A stretch of DNA of 64,000 nucleotides, taken from contig OX387204.1 in NCBI GenBank assembly GCA_947561715.1, forward strand, positions 12,343,001 through 12,407,000, given 5' to 3'. Below the pieces are notes generated by a model. That model searched no databases, had not been told where the DNA came from, and worked only from the letters and a program-made list of their open reading frames with translations. Both the position numbers and the translations under genes were made by a program. Within the stretch, counting starts at the first letter, position 1. Each line of letters opens with the position of its first letter. Below, piece by piece: positions 59,259 to 64,000 of the stretch. The DNA comes from Ascidia mentula. Taxonomy: Eukaryota > Chordata > Ascidiacea > Phlebobranchia > Ascidiidae.

Positions 59259-60077
59259 ATGTGCATAATATTTATGTACCTGGATTCCAAATGCAAAAAA
59301 ACTAAGTACAAATTCATACTGGCTGCAAATAGAGATGAACGCTTTGAAAGACCCAGTTTACCAGCCGACTTTCATGGCCCCCAAAATGAAGTTTTGTGTG
59401 GTACTGATCAGAAACAAGGAGTTGAAGGTGGAACATGGCTTGGCATGAATCGTTTTGGAAAGTTTAGCTTTTTAACCAATATTCTCAAACAAAATTTGGA
59501 GCCTGACAAAGAGCCTAGGGGGTTTATTGTTAGGAAATATTTGGAAGCTTCCATAACTCCAAGAGATTACATAGAAAAGCATTTACTGGGTGTAAACTTC
59601 AGACCATTTAACTTTGTTGGTGGCACTATACTACAGGATGGTAACTTGGATGTTTGCTTTTATGGCACTGACGACAAAACAACTGTGGGTCTAGCAGAAG
59701 GATTTCATTCTATAACTTGCACTTCACTGCATGGAAAGTGGAGAAAACGAGCCCATGGTTTGGAGTTGTTTACCAATGTGGTAAATAAACTGACAGTGTC
59801 TGAAGAAGATCTGATTAATTGTTTGTTTAAAGAGGTGCTGTCAGACACTGCATGCCTTTATCCTGACGAGGAAGTTTCTAAACAGTGTAAGGACAGCTTG
59901 AGTCAAGACTTTTTAAGTAGATACTGCTCGGTGCAAATTGAAGGAATGGCTTATGGAACAGTGGCCAAAACTGTGATTTTGATAGACCAAGACAACCATG
60001 TGTGTTTTGTTGAAAAATCAAAACAAGGTAATGAATGGACTACCAGATCCCACCAATTTGAGCTTTCGCTGAACTGA
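59259..60077 (+). CDS. TANGO2: TANGO2 (NRDE-domain protein, 272 aa), intronless
   Basis: A single open frame from ATG to TGA has the family start MCIIFMYLDS, then KFILAANRDERFERP with the NRDE motif that names the domain, GGTWLGMNRFGKFSFLTN, and GFIVRKYLEA. FNFVGGTI and a C-terminal AYGTVAKTVILID block follow. The Cys at position 2 is the conserved N-terminal nucleophile-like residue of the NRDE family. Length 272 equals vertebrate TANGO2 (about 276). TANGO2 is linked to Golgi organisation, mitochondrial lipid or heme handling and human metabolic crises; its biochemical activity is unsettled. It is single-exon, unlike vertebrate TANGO2, and sits directly behind NUBP2. Confidence 0.95.
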   Translation: MCIIFMYLDSKCKKTKYKFILAANRDERFERPSLPADFHGPQNEVLCGTDQKQGVEGGTWLGMNRFGKFSFLTNILKQNLEPDKEPRGFIVRKYLEASITPRDYIEKHLLGVNFRPFNFVGGTILQDGNLDVCFYGTDDKTTVGLAEGFHSITCTSLHGKWRKRAHGLELFTNVVNKLTVSEEDLINCLFKEVLSDTACLYPDEEVSKQCKDSLSQDFLSRYCSVQIEGMAYGTVAKTVILIDQDNHVCFVEKSKQGNEWTTRSHQFELSLN

Positions 60078-60476
60078 GGCTAATAGTTTTGCTGTATTTT
60101 TTAATAATTAATGATAAATGTAAATTGGTAATCTACAATTAGGTTAATTTTCCTTGCTGTGTAGTGTACTGGCACCCTTTTGTGCAAAAATCTGTGTTAC
60201 TTTTTTATTTGTCTTGATCACCAAACAATGTGTGGTGTCATGTAACAACAAAATCATTTTTGAAAAATGACCAGCATCCTCAATACAAGTTCACAAACAT
60301 TATCGCCTGTATTGCATTTCGTTGTGCTTTTTCAGAGTCAAAAAATAGGCCTTTATCACGCTTCGTAGTTTTCTTTTTTGGAAAGTACCAGTAATAAGAG
60401 GCACAAAAGAATAGAAACACCTTGTATCCACAGGAAACTGATATATATTTACCGTGCAATTATAAATGCTACATCA
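60078..60476. other. Tail-to-tail gap between TANGO2 and Tribbles
   Basis: The 399 bp should hold both 3' ends. No clear canonical poly(A) signal was found for TANGO2, and a TTTATT (minus AATAAA) lies near 60205. No gene was seen. Confidence 0.4.
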
Positions 60477-62274
60477 TCAATCGCCAAATTCGAACACCAT
60501 TTCATCATCGGATGGAACAACATCAGGGACCATTTGATCTTCATAAGATGGTGCGGAGTATAATGATGTAGGAAATGCATGGCCACCATTGTAACGACCA
60601 AACTGCTGCATGTAGACCTTGTCAATTTGGCGCTTGTCACCACCTGAACCAAGTGCCATTGCAGGGCGAGCGATATCCCAACAGTTGCCTGGATAACAGA
60701 GAAATAATTTTAACACTTCATAACCAACAGCTAGGCTCAAAACTATAACACATGCAAATGCTACATACCTAAACGTTTAAGCCAAGGGTGACCTAAAATT
60801 TGTTCAGCTGTGAGCCTATCAGAGGGTTTACGCCTCAGTAAGTTGTGCACCAGGTCACGTGAGGCATAAGATAGGGATTCAGGAAATGTGAACTGAGCAC
60901 GACTAATCTTTCCGAACATAGACTTCGGATCAGGTTCATGAAATGGATAACGACCAACCAAACTGCAAATTAAACATCAACATTGAAACAATCATTTGGT
61001 ATTAAAATACTGAAATCCCAATTTTACAAATTGATAATTACAGTAGGGCAAACTTACAGAGTGTAGAGCATAACACCAAGGCTCCATACATCAGAAGCCT
61101 TTCCACTGTAGCCACATATTTTTTCATTGGTAGATGAAGAGAAGGAGAGGATTTCGGGGCTGGCATACGCTGGACAGCCATGCCTAAAACAAGCATTTGA
61201 TTGACATGGTTTCCAGAGTTTCTTTATTACTGAAAAGGCTATCACAACCAACCTGTCTGTCATTAGATCATTATCTGAACAAAGAATAGCTGCGTCATCT
61301 AAAGTTTCAAGCATCAACAACTTTCTGCAATTACAAACAAAAATTTAGTTCTTGTCAAATCCAAAATAACAGTCAAAATATGCACCTTTCATGGTCTTGA
61401 AAGATAAACTTTCGTAATTTTAAATCTCGCAAAACAATATTATGTTGGTGGCAGTGGGCAACAGCAGCAACAACTTGTGCAAAAAGTGGTGCAGCATCAA
61501 CTTCATGAAGCCTTTTCTTAGATCGAACCAAACTGTGCAAATTTTCAGCTCTAAAACCTATAACGCACAAAAAAGACAAAATTTATTTGCTGCTCTTTAA
61601 ACAGTTACAAATTTATGCAATTATTTACCTGTCCTTTTGTCCACCTCAGCCAGTTGAGAGTTTTCGACAGGAACTCCTGGGTTGAGAAAACAATACACTT
61701 TGGTTGGGCTGTTAACAATATCAACTATTTTGTTAATATTAGGATGATTTTCTGTGCGGCTATACCCATCTAAAGTTTTCCGATAATCTTCATGTTTGTA
61801 TACCTGAAATAAAACAAAAATAAGGTTTACCATAAGGAGGCACTTATGTACGTGAATGCAACCAATGTAACGACTTTTTCTTGTGTAGCCATATAGTATG
61901 AACATGTCAACTAGTAAACGGAATATTCGTTCATAGATGACAGAACGTGGCAATACCTTGCAAATGTATTCCTTGTCAGTGTTGATGTTAACTGCTCGGA
62001 ACACATTCCCAGTATTGTGGCCTTCAACATGCTCCACCAAAAGGTAGTTCCCGACTCTTGAAGCCTGGTGTGTACCATCAGGCACGAAAGTAGGCGGTGT
62101 CGGTGAAGCTAAACCAGGTGAAACGCTATTGTATCGAGTCCTGGGAAAGTTCAAAGGCTTAATGCGCGAATAAGCGTCCGTAGAATTGCCTTGGCTGCCG
62201 TCAACCCCTTCCAACGATTGGTTGTCGGAGGCATCATGGCTTATAGAGATCGGCGCTGAGCGGTGAACGTTCAT
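60477..62274 (-). CDS. TRIB: Tribbles pseudokinase (422 aa)
   Basis: Seven exons close in frame (1269 nt): 61957-62274, 61629-61803, 61386-61557, 61253-61324, 61058-61183, 60769-60962, 60477-60688. A Ser/Pro-rich N-terminus precedes [20 protein letters not shown]. That segment stands in for the glycine loop and lacks the usual glycines, but YICKVL keeps the lysine. The catalytic loop is [10 protein letters not shown]. The DFG site is replaced by LETLDDA, the Tribbles SLE-type change. [31 protein letters not shown] and HPWL follow. The C-tail has DQMVP (about 403-407), the COP1-binding motif. Tribbles proteins scaffold COP1 to degrade C/EBP-type factors and bind MEK and AKT. The wording is nearest TRIB1/2. 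The ATG is the first in frame; a longer frame upstream begins with no ATG. Confidence 0.93.
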
Positions 62275-64000
62275 ATGAACACGTTTCTTGAGATTGAACT
62301 GAGCGAAATACTCGGCAATAACGTTGAATTTCACAGTGAGGGAAAATTAATAAAAGTCAATTTTTATTCTCCTGACGGAAGTGGGCAAACTTGCGTATCG
62401 ATTAGCAATCTTTTGAAGAAATGGCGAAACTGCGTCGATGATTTGTTTGACCACGAGTGCGTTGAATAAAATCCAGTCTTCCGATTGCGCAACACGTCGA
62501 CACGTCACAAGTGTCGATATCAGAGCACCTGATAACAAACCTAAATTTGATCGGCAAAATTGCCTTTCAAATTGAAAGGAAAGGCCAGTTCTGGCCAGAC
62601 CTTTTATAGTTTTGATTGAAGGCCCATTATGATCTAAAAAACAAAAAGCTTGACCACATGAACGAAAACAATTCCTTCGGTTTAAGCGCCATTGACTGGC
62701 TGTTCATAGCCTGGACCTGACAACCTTTACAACATTTCGACTGCTTCATAGAGGCTAATAGTTCACAACTTTAACAAGGCCTTGCTCTTCACAATAATGA
62801 CATACACTATATGCGTTTTGTGTGCTGTATTTTTTACTTTTTCAGGCCTACACCAGGCTGAGGCACCATTTGCTTCATTCGAGACCGCCTGACTCAGTTC
62901 TACACTACTATTTGTGTATAGTAATAAAATTCAACCGCCAAACGAAACAATTCCTCTTTTGCCGGATTGTATACCCATTGGTGCAAGCATTTCAGAACTT
63001 GCGTATCAAACTTTGCTATACGTTAACATATATTCTGTAAAGTTTATTTAAATCTCCACCTAAGATGTACTTGACGATCATAAAGCGGTCTGCTTACTTG
63101 CGCGGAGGGACACCCTTATATGTGTGGCGCAATCCGACCAAACGTCACGTTGCGTCATACTCCCTGTTTGCGATTGGTGAACATCGGCAAAGCCCAGCCC
63201 AGTTGTTTCGCAACTCGCTTCGAGAGGATCATTTCGCAATCTTTGCCAAAGCACCATTCGCTAAAATTTTCCATGCGGCGGGACGAAGATAAATTATAAT
63301 TATTCGTATTGTTTATGGGTTGATTTGGCTTATATGTCATGTCGTTGTTATCAGGCTACTACAATCAAACGAAGGGTTTCGAGTTTTAACTAAAAAATTT
63401 TCCCACTACCTGTATATGTAAAACACAAAAAAAGAATTTTTGTTATTGTTCAGAAGAATAAAAGCTCGTCTAACATAAATTTCGGCGCGAATGTGATTAC
63501 TTGATTTGCAGTTGCGCTGCTGGTAGCGGTTTGTAAGTCTGCAACAGTTGTGCAACTTATCATGGGTAGGCTACGTGAGTAGTGGCATGTACGCGGTTAA
63601 CCCCGTTACAAACGTTGCGCAATAGAACTGTGAATCATTGACGTCCTGTTTGTACCTTTTTTGCGAAAGGATTGCAATTTTCGCGAATATCTTGCACATA
63701 ACATGACTTTGGGCTAAGTAAGCCAATGCGTGGTTGCTGGTACAAGTTGTTCATCTATTCTTGGCAAACACCCGTACACAATTTTAGTCTAACAGGTCGT
63801 CGGATTCATGTATTTTGAACCAACCGGGTTGAGTTGACGTGTTCCCTAATAAAGTAGCCTACGTAACCATATTTTGCAAAAGGCATTTGCGACATTTGTA
63901 TTGCTCGCAAAACATGTTTTTGATGTACTTCGATGATGCAATAGATAAATTAGATTTTCGGTAAGTTTCTAACAAAAAAACTAAACTAACGGGAATGATT
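62275..64000. other. Upstream region of Tribbles to window end
   Basis: It holds the Tribbles promoter side. Two perfect or near-perfect palindromes lie at 62563-62579 and 62583-62596. No gene, repeat or RNA could be supported in the rest; short open frames at 62822-63292 have no recognisable content. Confidence 0.45.

Overview
The window looks like nuclear DNA of an invertebrate chordate, most likely a tunicate of the Ciona type. It is AT-rich and holds short GT-AG introns. The gene set is animal (YTHDF, Tribbles, CACHD1-like, claudin-like, CRACR2A-like). Two same-strand gene groups look like tunicate operons, with little space between genes and splice acceptors just before start codons that have no visible upstream exon. 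The species name is an inference; no search was possible. All exon structures were built by hand from splice sites and phase. Every complete model given closes in frame.

Layout: 1-12.5 kb is a tandem array of four small claudin/PMP22-like genes (the first partial), all on +. The array is interrupted by a nested transposon pair in an intron (606-1471) and by an envelope-like or LTR-like retroelement remnant (about 6.9-8.8 kb). 13.5-22.7 kb (-) is a 24-exon CACHD1-like gene (alpha2delta-related, VWA plus Cache). Head-to-head with it is a NAT8-like GNAT acetyltransferase (23.2-24.6 kb, +). 25.2-32.1 kb (-) is a 14-exon large Rab GTPase with EF hands and coiled coil (CRACR2A/RAB44 type). 34.8-38.8 kb (+) is YTHDF, an m6A reader. 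40.6-47.3 kb (-) is a tight co-directional block: TECR, then CWF19L2 (both with intronless coding regions), then a lysosomal acid phosphatase. 51.6-55.2 kb (+) is a large receptor with about twelve LDLa modules and a 7TM domain, with broken copies of its 3' part on both sides. 58.3-60.1 kb (+) is NUBP2 followed within 88 bp by intronless TANGO2. 60.5-62.3 kb (-) is a Tribbles pseudokinase. The remaining stretches show no supportable genes.

The most interesting points are the NUBP2-TANGO2 and TECR-CWF19L2-ACP2 candidate operons, the LDLa-rich GPCR that lacks leucine-rich repeats and is flanked by pseudogene fragments, the CACHD1-like VWA domain with a broken metal site, and the precise nested transposon insertion with an exact 8-bp target duplication.
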